The notes beneath the pieces are model-generated. The model was not told the origin of the DNA, searched no databases, and saw nothing but the letters and a program-made list of their open reading frames with translations. From NCBI GenBank assembly GCA_003524085.1, contig DOEC01000020.1, positions 1-20,612 of the forward strand: a stretch of DNA of 20,612 bases, given 5' to 3'. This stretch comes from Bacillota bacterium (GTDB taxonomy: Bacteria; Bacillota_I; Bacilli_A; RF39; UBA660). Position numbers and translations under genes: made by a program. Shown one piece after another: positions 1 to 8,015 of this stretch (within the stretch, counting starts at the first letter, position 1; each line of letters begins with the position of its first letter).

Positions 1-85
1 CCCCCCCCATTTGTACTTTTTTTTGCACTAAAGAGTTAATTTTCATGTACTTCACTTCCTATCTTTATTACAAGATAATCTTATC

Positions 86-115
86 AAAAAAAACACTATA
101 TTTCAAGTGCTTTTT
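86..115 (-). terminator. Terminator downstream of hisS
   Basis: Read on the minus strand, AGCACT and AGTGTT pair around an 8-base loop. The stem is lengthened by flanking A and T runs and followed by a run of eight T just past the hisS stop codon. The A/T flanks make it roughly symmetric, so it may also work in the other direction. The 85 bases to its left hold no gene I can support. The window opens with eight C in a row, which is odd for this AT-rich DNA. Confidence 0.7.
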
Positions 116-116
116 G

Positions 117-1436
117 TTATTTAAGTAATCTATTATATATTTCTATAATGTTTTCTAGTGTTACTTCTGTTTGAAGACCAGTAAACATATCTTTTAATAC
201 AGCAACACCTTTACTTATTTCGTCATCTCCTATTATAAGAACGTAAGGAGTTTTTTGTTTGTCTGCGTATCTCATTAGTTGTTTAAATTTGCCAAGGAAT
301 GCTGTGTCTACTCTTACACCAAACCTTTTTAGTAAGTTACTAAATTTGTATACGTATTCATAGTTTTCTGTCATAGGAAGTATTGTAATATCTGCTACAC
401 TGCTATCAGTAGTTTTAATAACACCTGCTTCTTTTAATTGATAGAATAGTCTAGTAAGTCCAATTGATATACCTACACCAGGTAGTTTTTTATCTGTATA
501 GTATGTAGCTAAGTTTTCATATCTTCCACCAGAACATACACTTCCAATTGAAGGGTAATCTTTTAGTATTGTCTCATATACAGTCCCAGTATAATAGTCA
601 AGCCCTCTTGCAATAGTAAGGTCTACATCATAGAAGTTACTATCTAGTCCTCTAGCTTTAATATTATTTATTACTGTTTCTAACTCGTTTACTCCTTCAT
701 TATATACTTCGTCAGTAATACCTAAGTTCTTTAGTCTTTCTATTTTAGTAAATGCGTCCCCACTTATTCTAATAAAGTCTATTATCTTACTTACTTTATC
801 ACTATCTATATCTAACAATGATAACTCACTTTTTACTTCATCTTCTCCTATTTTTTCTATCTTATCTATTATTCTTAGTATATCTGTTACTTTACTATTT
901 AACTCTAATGAATTAAAGAAACCAGTAAGTATTTTTCTATTATTTATTCTTATTGTAAAGTCTCCAATATTTAACTTCTTAAATAAGTCATATATAATAC
1001 TAGGTATTTCAGCATCATATAGTATTGATAATGTTTCATTACCTATTACATCTATATCACATTGATAAAACTCTCTAAATCTTCCTTTTTGTGGTCTTTC
1101 CCCACGATATACTTTACCTATTTGATATCTTTTAAATGGGAATATTAACTCGTTACTTCTATTTGCTACATACTTTGCAAGTGGTACAGTAAGATCAAAC
1201 CTTAAAGATAAATCGTTATCTCCTTTATTAAATCTATAAATTTGTTTTTCAGTTTCTCCTCCAGCTTTGGCTAAAAGTACACTAGATAATTCTATAATTG
1301 GTGTATCTAGTGGATAAAATCCATAACTAGAGTACACACTTTCAATTGTATTTTTCATTTTGTCAAACAATATTTGGTCTTGTGGCATTAATTCCATAAA
1401 ACCAGGTAATGTTTTTGGTTCTACTTTTTCTTTCAT
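117..1436 (-). CDS. hisS: Histidyl-tRNA synthetase
   Basis: Cytoplasmic class II aminoacyl-tRNA synthetase that charges tRNA-His with histidine using ATP. The 439 residues fit the bacterial HisRS size. Seen in the sequence: the class II motif 2 region around residues 103-131 (KRYQIGKVYRGERPQKGRF, then REFYQCDIDVIG), the HisRS signature LTIARGLDYYTGTVYE, the motif 3 stretch GVGISIGLTRL, and a C-terminal anticodon-binding domain (about 345-439). The start is supported by AAAGGA upstream of the ATG. It is the last gene of the minus-strand core block, after tig. A strong terminator-like hairpin ends only about 18 bases before its ATG, so expression probably depends on read-through. No T-box leader is present and aspS, its usual partner, does not follow. 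Confidence 0.97.
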   Translation of the reverse strand: MKEKVEPKTLPGFMELMPQDQILFDKMKNTIESVYSSYGFYPLDTPIIELSSVLLAKAGGETEKQIYRFNKGDNDLSLRFDLTVPLAKYVANRSNELIFPFKRYQIGKVYRGERPQKGRFREFYQCDIDVIGNETLSILYDAEIPSIIYDLFKKLNIGDFTIRINNRKILTGFFNSLELNSKVTDILRIIDKIEKIGEDEVKSELSLLDIDSDKVSKIIDFIRISGDAFTKIERLKNLGITDEVYNEGVNELETVINNIKARGLDSNFYDVDLTIARGLDYYTGTVYETILKDYPSIGSVCSGGRYENLATYYTDKKLPGVGISIGLTRLFYQLKEAGVIKTTDSSVADITILPMTENYEYVYKFSNLLKRFGVRVDTAFLGKFKQLMRYADKQKTPYVLIIGDDEISKGVAVLKDMFTGLQTEVTLENIIEIYNRLLK

Positions 1437-1454
1437 AATAATTCCTTTCTTTTA

Positions 1455-1486
1455 ACACAAAATAGAGCATAAGTTTTTATGCTCTA
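1455..1486 (-). terminator. Hairpin terminator between tig and hisS
   Basis: TAGAGCATAA and TTATGCTCTA form a perfect 10-bp stem with a 4-base loop. On the minus strand it is followed by TTTTGTGTT. It lies after the tig stop and immediately before the hisS ribosome-binding site, so it either ends the tig transcript or lowers hisS expression by partial termination. Confidence 0.75.
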
Positions 1487-1494
1487 CTATATAA

Positions 1495-2742
1495 CTATTT
1501 TCCAGTAACAATTTCAAGAGCTTTTCTAACTTCTAAATCATATTTTAAGAAATCAATCCCGCCAATTTCTTTTAAGAAAACTTCTTCAGTTACATTATAT
1601 TTTTTAGCCATATCTTTAGAATATTCTTCAAGTTCTTTATCTTCTACTGTAATATTTTCTTCTTTTACTATTTGTTCAAGAACTAATCTATATTTAACTC
1701 TCTTTTCTGCTTCAGGTTTAAAGTTCTCTTTAAATTTATCTAAATCCATATTAAGCATTTTTAAATAAGTATCTAAATTCATTCCTTGATATTGTAAGTT
1801 TTGATTAAATTGTTCAACCATTCTATCAATTTCTTCACTAATCATTTCACTTGGAATTTCAACACTAGCATTTTCACTTATCTTAGTTAAAACTTCATCA
1901 AAGTATTTATCTTCTACTTCTTGAGTCTTATGTCCTAAAATATGAGATTTAATATTTTCTTTTAAAGAGTCTAAGTCAGTTACTCCACCCATATTTAAAT
2001 CTTTAAAGAAGTCTTCATTGTATTCTGGTAATACTCTTTGTTTAATGCTATTAATAGTTACATTAAATACAACATCTTTACCTTTTAATTCTTCACTATG
2101 GTAGTTTTCTGGGAATGTTAAATTAATACTCTTAGTTTCTCCTTTTTTCATTCCAATAAGTGCTTCTTCAAATCCAGGAATAAAACTATTACTTCCTATA
2201 ACTAATGGATAGTTTTCTCCTTTTCCACCAGCAAAAGCTACTCCGTCTTTAAAACCTTCAAAATTAATGTTAGCCTCATCTGTGTTTTCTACAGTTCCAT
2301 CTTTTTCTTTATATTCAGCATAATGTCCTCTTAAATGCTCTAACTCGTCATTTATTTCTTCTTCTGTTACAGTTACTTCTTCTTTTTTAATACCTAAATC
2401 TTTATATTTTCCTAATTTAACTTCAGGTTTCATTGTAACAGTGAACACTACTTCTAATCCGTCTTCACTTATAGTTTTTACATTTACTTCTGGACGACAT
2501 GCCATGTTAAGTGATAGGCCTTCGTTTTCTTCTAATAATTTGTCATATAATTCTGGTAGTGCATGATCAACTGCATCCATATATAAACTTTCTACACCAA
2601 ACTTTTTAACATAAACATCAAACGGAACTTGTCCTTTTCTAAACCCGTCAACGTTTACTTCGTTCTTTTTATGTTCAAAACAGTGATGTATTAACTCGCC
2701 CCATGCTTCTTTTTCCATTTTAACACTATAATCTTTTTTCAT
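1495..2742 (-). CDS. tig: Trigger factor, ribosome-associated chaperone and prolyl isomerase
   Basis: Binds the ribosome exit tunnel and shields nascent chains. The 415 residues are slightly short for the family (about 430). Domains in order: an N-terminal ribosome-binding domain with the signature GFRKGQVP near residues 34-41; an FKBP-type PPIase domain (about 150-240, with NYPLVIGSNSFIPGFEEAL and GMKKGET); and a helical C-terminal chaperone domain. The N-terminal tail before the signature looks a little short, but the start has a near-ideal AAGGAGG site, so I keep it. It sits 16 bases after greA, and the two are probably co-transcribed from the greA promoter. Confidence 0.96.
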   Translation of the reverse strand: MKKDYSVKMEKEAWGELIHHCFEHKKNEVNVDGFRKGQVPFDVYVKKFGVESLYMDAVDHALPELYDKLLEENEGLSLNMACRPEVNVKTISEDGLEVVFTVTMKPEVKLGKYKDLGIKKEEVTVTEEEINDELEHLRGHYAEYKEKDGTVENTDEANINFEGFKDGVAFAGGKGENYPLVIGSNSFIPGFEEALIGMKKGETKSINLTFPENYHSEELKGKDVVFNVTINSIKQRVLPEYNEDFFKDLNMGGVTDLDSLKENIKSHILGHKTQEVEDKYFDEVLTKISENASVEIPSEMISEEIDRMVEQFNQNLQYQGMNLDTYLKMLNMDLDKFKENFKPEAEKRVKYRLVLEQIVKEENITVEDKELEEYSKDMAKKYNVTEEVFLKEIGGIDFLKYDLEVRKALEIVTGK

Positions 2743-2758
2743 AACTTTTTCCTCCTTA

Positions 2759-3232
2759 TTAAGCTACTTTAACAATTTTAACTTTATATGTTCCGTTAGG
2801 ACTATCAACTTCAGCCATATCTCCAACTTTCTTACCTAGTATAGCCATTGCAATAGGACTTTCATTACTAATCTTATTGTTGAATGGATCAGCTTCTTGA
2901 CTTCCTACTATTCTATATTCTTCAACTTCATCATCCCCGTCATATTGAAGTGATACTGTTGAACCAATAGTTACTTTATCTTTTTCAGTTTGAGCATCAT
3001 CTATGATAGTAGCGTGTTCTAGTATATATTCAACTTCTTTAATTCTAGCTTCAAGTTTACCTTGTTCTTCACGAGCACTATCGTATTCTGCGTTTTCACT
3101 TAAATCACCTAACGCTCTTGCTTCTTTTAAAGAATTTAATACTTCATTTCTTTTATCAGTTTTTAAATAATTTAACTCAGTTTCTAGTTCTAAATAACCT
3201 TCACTTGTTAAAAAAAATTCTTTTTGTTTCAT
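2759..3232 (-). CDS. greA: Transcription elongation factor GreA
   Basis: Inserts its coiled coil into the RNA polymerase secondary channel and stimulates cleavage of backtracked transcripts. The 157 residues match the family. The N-terminal coiled coil (about 10-75) carries the acidic tip GDLSENAEY at 42-50, with the Asp and Glu used for Mg coordination. The C-terminal FKBP-like domain ends with ILGKKVGDMAEVDSPNG. The ribosome-binding site AAGGAG lies upstream. It follows trhP2 but has its own promoter, so it starts a greA-tig(-hisS) transcription unit. Confidence 0.97.
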   Translation of the reverse strand: MKQKEFFLTSEGYLELETELNYLKTDKRNEVLNSLKEARALGDLSENAEYDSAREEQGKLEARIKEVEYILEHATIIDDAQTEKDKVTIGSTVSLQYDGDDEVEEYRIVGSQEADPFNNKISNESPIAMAILGKKVGDMAEVDSPNGTYKVKIVKVA

Positions 3233-3261
3233 TTTTATCTTTTTCTCCTTAACAGTTTATA

Positions 3262-3290
3262 ATGATACCAAAAATTAGCACATTTGTCAA
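3262..3290 (-). promoter_or_regulatory. Housekeeping promoter of greA-tig
   Basis: Minus-strand TTGACA (3285-3290) is separated by 17 bases from TATCAT (3262-3267), preceded by an extended TGG. The -35 box contains the TGA stop codon of trhP2, so the promoter is embedded in the end of the upstream gene. No terminator separates the two units. Confidence 0.75.
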
Positions 3291-4453
3291 CTAATAGGTA
3301 CCCTTAATATATCATTTTTTTCTACTTTAAATGGCACTTTTACATAAAGTACTTCTTGTGGATGACTAGCTACACTAACACTTTCATTTTCTTCATTTAT
3401 TATACTGTCTACTTTTATTTTAGTAGCTAAAGTATTAGGCCCAAAAACTTCTATAGTGTCTCCTACTTTAAAGTTGTTTCTTTGTTCAATCTTCATAACT
3501 CCGTCAGAATAGTCTAATACTACACCTAAGAAGTCTTGGTTAGACACTTCTTTTCTGCCAGTATAGTATTGGTCACTTCTGTTTACGTCCCCAGTAAAAA
3601 ACTGACTTTTGTTTTCTCTATTAGATAGTCTATTTAAAACTCTTTTATAATATTCCATTAACTCGTTAGTTAACTTTCCTTCTTTATATAAAGTAACAAC
3701 ATTTTTATAAGTATTTACTACAGTTGCAATATAGTACATACTTCTCATTCTTCCTTCTATTTTCAAAGAAGAAACACCCATATCGACTAACTCAGGAATA
3801 TGGTCTATCATAGAAAGGTCTTTGCTAGCTATTTGAAAGTCGTCGTACTTTTTAGTCTTAAAGATAAACCTACATACTTGACTACATCCTCCACGGTTTG
3901 AGTCACGCTTTGTAACGTAGTTTGATAACACGCATCTTCCACTATAACTAGTACACATCGCTCCGTGAATGAATACTTCTAATTCAGCATCTGTGTTATT
4001 TTTTATATCAAGGATATCTATTTTTGAACATTCTCTAGCAAGAACAACCCTAGTAGCGCCAACACTTTCCCAAAATTTAACAGCAAACTTGTTTACACTA
4101 GACTCTTGTGTGCTTATATGTATTTCAGGTTTTAAGTTAAGTTCACGTATTCTTTTAATGACAGCTAAGTCACTTACTATAAACGCGTCTACCCCAATAT
4201 CACTAAGTGTAGTTAAGTATTCTGTTAAACCTTCTAAGTCTTCATTATGAAATAAAATATTTACTGTAACATATACTTTTTTACCTAATGAATGGGCAAA
4301 TTCTACACCTTCAGTGATATCTTGAATACTAAAGTTATTTGCATTTGCTCTTAAACTATAGTTGTATCCTCCAATATAAACTGCGTCAGCCCCGTACATA
4401 AGTGCCCATTTAAGGCGTTCTAAATCTCCTGCTGGACTTAATACTTCTGTCAC
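3287..4453 (-). CDS. trhP2: Peptidase U32-family tRNA hydroxylation protein (YrrO/TrhP2-like)
   Basis: Family knowledge: TrhP proteins install the hydroxyl of 5-hydroxyuridine at wobble U34 of tRNA, using prephenate, and appear to carry an iron-sulfur cluster. They are not proven proteases despite the name. The 388 residues include an N-terminal TIM-barrel-like part starting LSPAGDLERLKWAL, then the U32 signature with HGAMCTSYSGRCVLS. Four cysteines, C167, C174, C190 and C194, look like the cluster ligands. A C-terminal beta domain (about 300-388) follows. The start is GTG, overlapping the trhP1 stop as GTGA. It is the third gene of a trmR-trhP1-trhP2 set, the same order as in B. subtilis. 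Confidence 0.9.
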   Translation of the reverse strand: MTEVLSPAGDLERLKWALMYGADAVYIGGYNYSLRANANNFSIQDITEGVEFAHSLGKKVYVTVNILFHNEDLEGLTEYLTTLSDIGVDAFIVSDLAVIKRIRELNLKPEIHISTQESSVNKFAVKFWESVGATRVVLARECSKIDILDIKNNTDAELEVFIHGAMCTSYSGRCVLSNYVTKRDSNRGGCSQVCRFIFKTKKYDDFQIASKDLSMIDHIPELVDMGVSSLKIEGRMRSMYYIATVVNTYKNVVTLYKEGKLTNELMEYYKRVLNRLSNRENKSQFFTGDVNRSDQYYTGRKEVSNQDFLGVVLDYSDGVMKIEQRNNFKVGDTIEVFGPNTLATKIKVDSIINEENESVSVASHPQEVLYVKVPFKVEKNDILRVPIS

Positions 4454-5235
4454 TTTAAATCACCTACCTTATAAGCAATTTTATTATCTAAAAAGTAGTC
4501 ATCTACTTTAATAAGTTTAGATATTTCTTTATTACATAAATTATCCAATATAATATTAGTTTCATCTATACTCATATTACTTAAGTTAACTATTTTACCA
4601 ATAGTATCTAACTCATCAATATACTTATTAGCAAAAAAAATGCGTGAATTAAATATGCAAGTTCCACAGTTTTCTTCTTTTATAATGAGTTCATGATTAC
4701 TTACTTTCTCATTAATAGTACCAATCATTTCTAAATTATCTTTTTTATACTCATTAAAACTACTAATTAAATGTCTTTTACTATACATTAAGTTATTCTT
4801 GCTTATATAGTACATGAATATATGACTAGATGTATTCTTTATTATATCTTTAATCTCACTTATAGTTAAATCGTTATTAATAAGTACTTTATCATATCCT
4901 AAACTTTTAAAATAGTTTATACTGTCATAATTATTTATTATATGATTTTGGCTAACTACTACTTGACTTTTAGGTAGAATACTAACTAGACCTAAGTCTT
5001 CTACAAAATAGTATTTTACATTTTTTAACGCTTTTATAACATTCATTATATTATCAATATCACTCTTATGAAGAAATTTATTAATGATCACGCTTACATT
5101 ATGAGTAGTTGCTAAATTATTAATCTCACTTACACTATAATAAACATCAAAGCCAATGCTATAGCTTTCAAGTGGTAAAATCAAATTATAATCAAGTATC
5201 ATTTTATTATTAGGTATTATATAAAACTCATTCAT
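4450..5235 (-). CDS. trhP1: U32-family partner protein (YrrN/TrhP1-like)
   Basis: Small, diverged member of the U32 family in the position of B. subtilis yrrN. The 261 residues are shorter than YrrN. The pattern is weak but fits: alternating beta and alpha stretches such as VVVSQNHIINNYDSINYFKSLGYDKVLI, interrupted here by low-complexity Asn/Ile-rich segments, and a C-terminal CGTC pair in KEENCGTCIFNSRIFF. The role is inferred from the neighbours: it would act with TrhP2 in wobble-uridine hydroxylation before methylation by TrmR. Translation is coupled on both sides, with one base after trmR and a GTGA overlap with trhP2. It has evolved faster than trhP2. Confidence 0.75.
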   Translation of the reverse strand: MNEFYIIPNNKMILDYNLILPLESYSIGFDVYYSVSEINNLATTHNVSVIINKFLHKSDIDNIMNVIKALKNVKYYFVEDLGLVSILPKSQVVVSQNHIINNYDSINYFKSLGYDKVLINNDLTISEIKDIIKNTSSHIFMYYISKNNLMYSKRHLISSFNEYKKDNLEMIGTINEKVSNHELIIKEENCGTCIFNSRIFFANKYIDELDTIGKIVNLSNMSIDETNIILDNLCNKEISKLIKVDDYFLDNKIAYKVGDLK

Positions 5236-5236
5236 A

Positions 5237-5815
5237 CTAAATCCTTTCTAATAGATATAAGCCATCTCCTTTATCTATTTTTGTTACTTTAAACTCAGTT
5301 TGTTCTTCCATATATTTAATAAAATTTTCTATTTTTTTAACTAAACTTCTTAATCTTCTTTTTTCTATGGTCATACTTTTCCCAACTAATCCATGAAAAT
5401 CCATGTTATCAATAATGATGTATCCGTTTTCATTTAAGTTACTCTTAAATTTATCTAAAAATTCTTTGTTTTTGCCTTTAGCTGCATCTATAAAAATAAG
5501 ATCAAACTTATCAGTTATAGTTATATCTAAAGCATCTGCTTTAATAAGAGTAATGTTGTTTAGGTTAGATAATTCTACATTTTTAACTGCAATATTATAT
5601 CTTTCTTCATCTCTTTCAATAGAAGTAATATTGTTAACCACCTCTTTAATTAATATTGTAGAATAACCAATAGCTGTTCCAACTTCTAAAACGCTTTTTA
5701 TATCGTGCTGTTTTATAAAACTAATTAAATAATCAAGACTTTCTTTTTGCATAATAGGAACGTTTTCTTTTTTAGCAAAACGTTCCATATCACTTATTAA
5801 ATCATTGAATTTCAT
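5237..5815 (-). CDS. trmR: tRNA 5-hydroxyuridine methyltransferase (YrrM/TrmR-like)
   Basis: SAM-dependent O-methyltransferase. In B. subtilis TrmR converts 5-hydroxyuridine to 5-methoxyuridine at position 34 of tRNAs, the product of the TrhP genes next door. The 192-residue Rossmann fold shows motif I, VLEVGTAIGYSTI (residues 42-54), then ITSIERDEERY and DLIFIDAAKGKN, which carries the metal/SAM Asp typical of this O-methyltransferase family. An in-frame TTG seven codons upstream (5836) could also start it. I chose the ATG because AAGAAGG lies eight bases before it. The gene overlaps the end of mltG by 14 bases. Confidence 0.88.
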   Translation of the reverse strand: MKFNDLISDMERFAKKENVPIMQKESLDYLISFIKQHDIKSVLEVGTAIGYSTILIKEVVNNITSIERDEERYNIAVKNVELSNLNNITLIKADALDITITDKFDLIFIDAAKGKNKEFLDKFKSNLNENGYIIIDNMDFHGLVGKSMTIEKRRLRSLVKKIENFIKYMEEQTEFKVTKIDKGDGLYLLERI

Positions 5816-6884
5816 TCCATAAGCCTTCTTTCTCAAGTCTCTTAATTGTTTCTAAGTGTCCAGCATATGTTTCATTAAAATATGTTTTATTGTTTTTATC
5901 AGCCTCAAAGTAATAATAATTATGTTTAGTTGGATTTAAACTAGATACTATACTATCAATACTTGGGTTACATATAGGCCCGACGGGCAAACCTATATAA
6001 GTCATGCATCTTGTGTTATATTTGTTAGTACAGTCGTCTATATCTTTTTGGTAAAGTGCTTCCCCTAGATTTACTTTAGCAGCATAATAAGTTGTAACAC
6101 AGCTTCCTAAACTCCATCCATCATTAAGTCTATTTGTAAACACTCCAGCAATTCCATATCTGTCAGTTCCTGAAGGGCCTTCTTGTTCAACTATACTTGC
6201 AAGAGTCAAAAGTTCATGTACAGTATAATTACTGTTTTCTATTTTGTCTTTATAAGGAGTTAACTTATTATCCATCTCATCTAGCATTTTTTTAACAACA
6301 CTTTTAAAACTTGAGTTTTTATAAATCATATAAGTATTTGGATAGAGATATCCTTCTAAACTATAATAAATATCTTTATCTAATATATCGTCTGTTAAAA
6401 ACCAGTATTCATTAATTAAATTCTTTAAATAAGTAGTATCAGTTAGAGTAGTTAATATTTCTTCTTCAGTTATATCACTAATACTAGTTAGGTCACTTAT
6501 TAATTGTCTTACGTTTCTTCCTTCTCTAAAAGTAAACTTAACTTCGTTACCTTTAGCATTTCTTTTTTCAGTTAACACGTCATATACTTCAATAGCATTC
6601 ATGTTTTTACTTAAACTATATGTTCCTAAGCTAATGTCTCCACCTTTTATTTTACTATACACTTTTAATGCAAAAGCACTTTTAATTAAGCCCTTGCTTT
6701 CTAAGTCGTCAAACACTTGATACATTCCAAGTCCGTTTTCCACAATATATTCCACTACTGTGCTATCTTTAGATACCTTAGCAAATTTACTAAAAAACGC
6801 CCCTAAAACTATAAATATTATAATCATTAAAAGCATAACTACACTTATTATTAATCTTTTCTTATTTAATTTCTTCTTTACCAT
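5802..6884 (-). CDS. mltG: Endolytic murein transglycosylase MltG (YceG family)
   Basis: Membrane-anchored lytic transglycosylase that cuts nascent glycan strands and releases them from the synthases. The 360 residues begin with a Lys-rich cytoplasmic stub and one membrane segment (about 11-31). A LysM-like region (about 40-110) and the catalytic YceG domain follow. Family motifs seen: SLEGYLYPNTY (175-185), LLTLASIVEQEG with the catalytic Glu at 233, GVFTNRL, and the end GLPVGPICNPSIDSI. The gene sits two bases after yrzB, as in B. subtilis (yrrL). The stop codon is TGA. Confidence 0.95.
   Translation of the reverse strand: MVKKKLNKKRLIISVVMLLMIIIFIVLGAFFSKFAKVSKDSTVVEYIVENGLGMYQVFDDLESKGLIKSAFALKVYSKIKGGDISLGTYSLSKNMNAIEVYDVLTEKRNAKGNEVKFTFREGRNVRQLISDLTSISDITEEEILTTLTDTTYLKNLINEYWFLTDDILDKDIYYSLEGYLYPNTYMIYKNSSFKSVVKKMLDEMDNKLTPYKDKIENSNYTVHELLTLASIVEQEGPSGTDRYGIAGVFTNRLNDGWSLGSCVTTYYAAKVNLGEALYQKDIDDCTNKYNTRCMTYIGLPVGPICNPSIDSIVSSLNPTKHNYYYFEADKNNKTYFNETYAGHLETIKRLEKEGLWNEIQ
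5824..5830 (-). promoter_or_regulatory. Ribosome-binding site deciding the trmR start
   Basis: AAGAAGG on the minus strand lies eight bases before the ATG at 5815, inside the end of mltG. It favours that ATG over the TTG at 5836. Confidence 0.6.
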
Positions 6885-6886
6885 TT

Positions 6887-7129
6887 TTATTCTCCTTTAC
6901 TTTGTAAACTATTTAATACTTCTTCTATAAAATCATAGTCTTTCTCATTCTTAACAAGACTTAGCTTTAATTTACCAGTCTTAGTATATGTGTACATACT
7001 TACAAAACAATTTGTATCATCTTTAGTATAAACTATAAAGTTTTTCCCATCAACGTCTTCTAAATCAAGTATTACTTTATATTTTACTTCTTTATCATTT
7101 TCTAAAAGAATAATCTCATTATTTTCCAT
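6887..7129 (-). CDS. yrzB: DUF1292 protein YrzB
   Basis: An 80-residue acidic protein of the DUF1292 family, whose function is unknown. The visible pattern is typical: ENNEIILLENDKEVKYKV, then beta strands and a C-terminal helix with EEVLNSL. Its place between ruvX and mltG is conserved in Bacilli and supports the call more than its sequence does. The ATG overlaps the end of ruvX by 11 bases and uses AGGAG within that gene. Confidence 0.85.
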   Translation of the reverse strand: MENNEIILLENDKEVKYKVILDLEDVDGKNFIVYTKDDTNCFVSMYTYTKTGKLKLSLVKNEKDYDFIEEVLNSLQSKGE

Positions 7130-7538
7130 TATTACTCCTATCTAAATAGCTTTGTAAAATAACTGAGGCAGCTAATTTATCTACTACTTTCTTTCTATTT
7201 TCTCTACTAGTGTTACCCATTATTAACATATTGTTTACTATAACTGAAGTGAGTCTTTCATCCATCATTATTACTTCTTTGTTGTATCTTTTAATAAGTT
7301 TATCCTTAAACAAAAGAGTTAACTCACTTCTAGTACTAATAGACCCATCTAAGTTAATTGGGTTACCTAGCACTATTTTATCTATCTTATATTCATTAAA
7401 ATAAATGTCAAGCTTAGTTAGCAACTCTTCCATAGTTTTATATCTAATAGTCTCTACTGGACTTGCAATTAAAAGAGTTTCATCACTTATTGCAACACCA
7501 CATGTTACACTTCCATAATCTAGCCCTATTACTCTCAC
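7119..7538 (-). CDS. ruvX: RuvX/YqgF-type RNase H-fold nuclease
   Basis: Predicted pre-16S rRNA 5'-end nuclease and Holliday-junction resolvase-like protein, essential in many bacteria. The 139 residues match the family. Motifs seen: RVIGLDYGSVTCGVAISD at the N-terminus with the first catalytic Asp, KIVLGNPINLDGS in the middle, VIMMDERLTSVIVNNM, and DKLAASVILQSYLD at the end with the last acidic residue. The start is GTG, overlapping the ireB stop as GTGA, with AAGGAG eight bases upstream. Confidence 0.95.
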   Translation of the reverse strand: MRVIGLDYGSVTCGVAISDETLLIASPVETIRYKTMEELLTKLDIYFNEYKIDKIVLGNPINLDGSISTRSELTLLFKDKLIKRYNKEVIMMDERLTSVIVNNMLIMGNTSRENRKKVVDKLAASVILQSYLDRSNNGK

Positions 7539-7774
7539 TTTGTATACTCCTTTAACATAAACTCTACTAAGTCACGTCTATTTATTTTTTCTATTCTACT
7601 TCTGCATTCCTTATAACTAGTGATATATCCTACTTCTCCAGTGATTAAGTACTCAGTTATTTGTTTATACGCATTATACCCTGCATCATTCATGTCATTT
7701 ATTATATCTCTTAAAGTACTTTTGATGTCTTCGTTTTTAATACAATCTGTGTCAATAACAATAGTCTCGTTCAT
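7535..7774 (-). CDS. ireB: IreB-family regulatory phosphoprotein (DUF965, YrzL)
   Basis: Small regulator described in Enterococcus as a target of the Ser/Thr kinase IreK that tunes cell-wall stress responses. The 79 residues show the family pattern: a polar N-terminus, a helix with DIINDMNDAGYNAYKQITEYL, the conserved LITGEVGYIT, an Arg/Lys-rich stretch, and an end in LVEFMLKEY. I chose the ATG at 7774 rather than the one eight codons upstream because GGAGGTG lies just before it and the N-terminus then matches the family. It is the first gene of the core operon. The alanyl-tRNA synthetase gene that precedes it in B. subtilis is missing here, and tRNA-Lys lies there instead. Confidence 0.9.
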   Translation of the reverse strand: MNETIVIDTDCIKNEDIKSTLRDIINDMNDAGYNAYKQITEYLITGEVGYITSYKECRSRIEKINRRDLVEFMLKEYTK

Positions 7775-7778
7775 AATA

Positions 7779-7785
7779 CACCTCC
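7779..7785 (-). promoter_or_regulatory. Ribosome-binding site deciding the ireB start
   Basis: GGAGGTG on the minus strand, a few bases before the ATG at 7774. It lies inside any longer reading that would start at 7798, which argues against that start. Confidence 0.7.
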
Positions 7786-7796
7786 AAGACATTAAC

Positions 7797-7825
7797 ATTT
7801 TATCATTTTTTTACACTTTTTACAA
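7797..7825 (-). promoter_or_regulatory. Housekeeping promoter of the ireB-to-trhP2 operon
   Basis: Minus-strand TTGTAA (7820-7825), a 17-base spacer and TAAAAT (7797-7802) with an extended TGA before it. The start point would lie about 17 bases before the ireB ATG. It stands back to back with the tRNA-Lys promoter. Confidence 0.7.
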
Positions 7826-7833
7826 GTAAGGGG

Positions 7834-7863
7834 TTTACAAAAATAGAAATATTATGATATAAT
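7834..7863 (+). promoter_or_regulatory. Promoter of tRNA-Lys
   Basis: TTTACA (7834-7839), an 18-base spacer and a perfect TATAAT (7858-7863) preceded by an extended TGA. The tRNA begins 12 bases further on. Confidence 0.8.
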
Positions 7864-7874
7864 TTAGTCGTTGT

Positions 7875-7950
7875 GGTTCCTTAGCTCAGCTGGTAGAGCA
7901 ACCGACTCTTAATCGGTGGGTCTAGGGTTCGAATCCCTAAGGAACCACCA
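7875..7950 (+). tRNA. tRNA-Lys (anticodon CUU)
   Basis: A 76-base cloverleaf. The acceptor stem GGTTCCT pairs with AGGAACC, the D arm has AGCTCAGCTGGTAGAGCA, the anticodon stem ACCGA/TCGGT encloses CTCTTAA with CTT as anticodon, and the T arm is AGGGTTCGAATCCCT. CCA is encoded. It is a single-gene unit with its own promoter and terminator. Confidence 0.97.
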
Positions 7951-7961
7951 ATAAGCTAATT

Positions 7962-7985
7962 AGACTTCATTTTGAAGTCTTTTTT
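7962..7985 (+). terminator. Terminator of tRNA-Lys
   Basis: AGACTTCA and TGAAGTCT form an 8-bp stem with a 3-base loop, followed by a run of six T. There is no T run on the other strand, so it works in the plus direction only. Confidence 0.88.
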
Positions 7986-7990
7986 CATAC

Positions 7991-8015
7991 AAAAAGCAAG
8001 TCACTAGACCTGCTT
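7991..8015 (-). terminator. Terminator of the repeat-protein operon
   Basis: Read on the minus strand, AAGCA, a mismatch and GTC pair with GAC and TGCTT around a 4-base loop. TTTTTGT follows. The stem begins at the stop codon of the gene ending at 8014. Confidence 0.7.

Noticed and set aside
1437..1494. T-box riboswitch in front of hisS
   Set aside because: The gap is only 58 bases and contains a plain hairpin with no T-box sequence or specifier loop.
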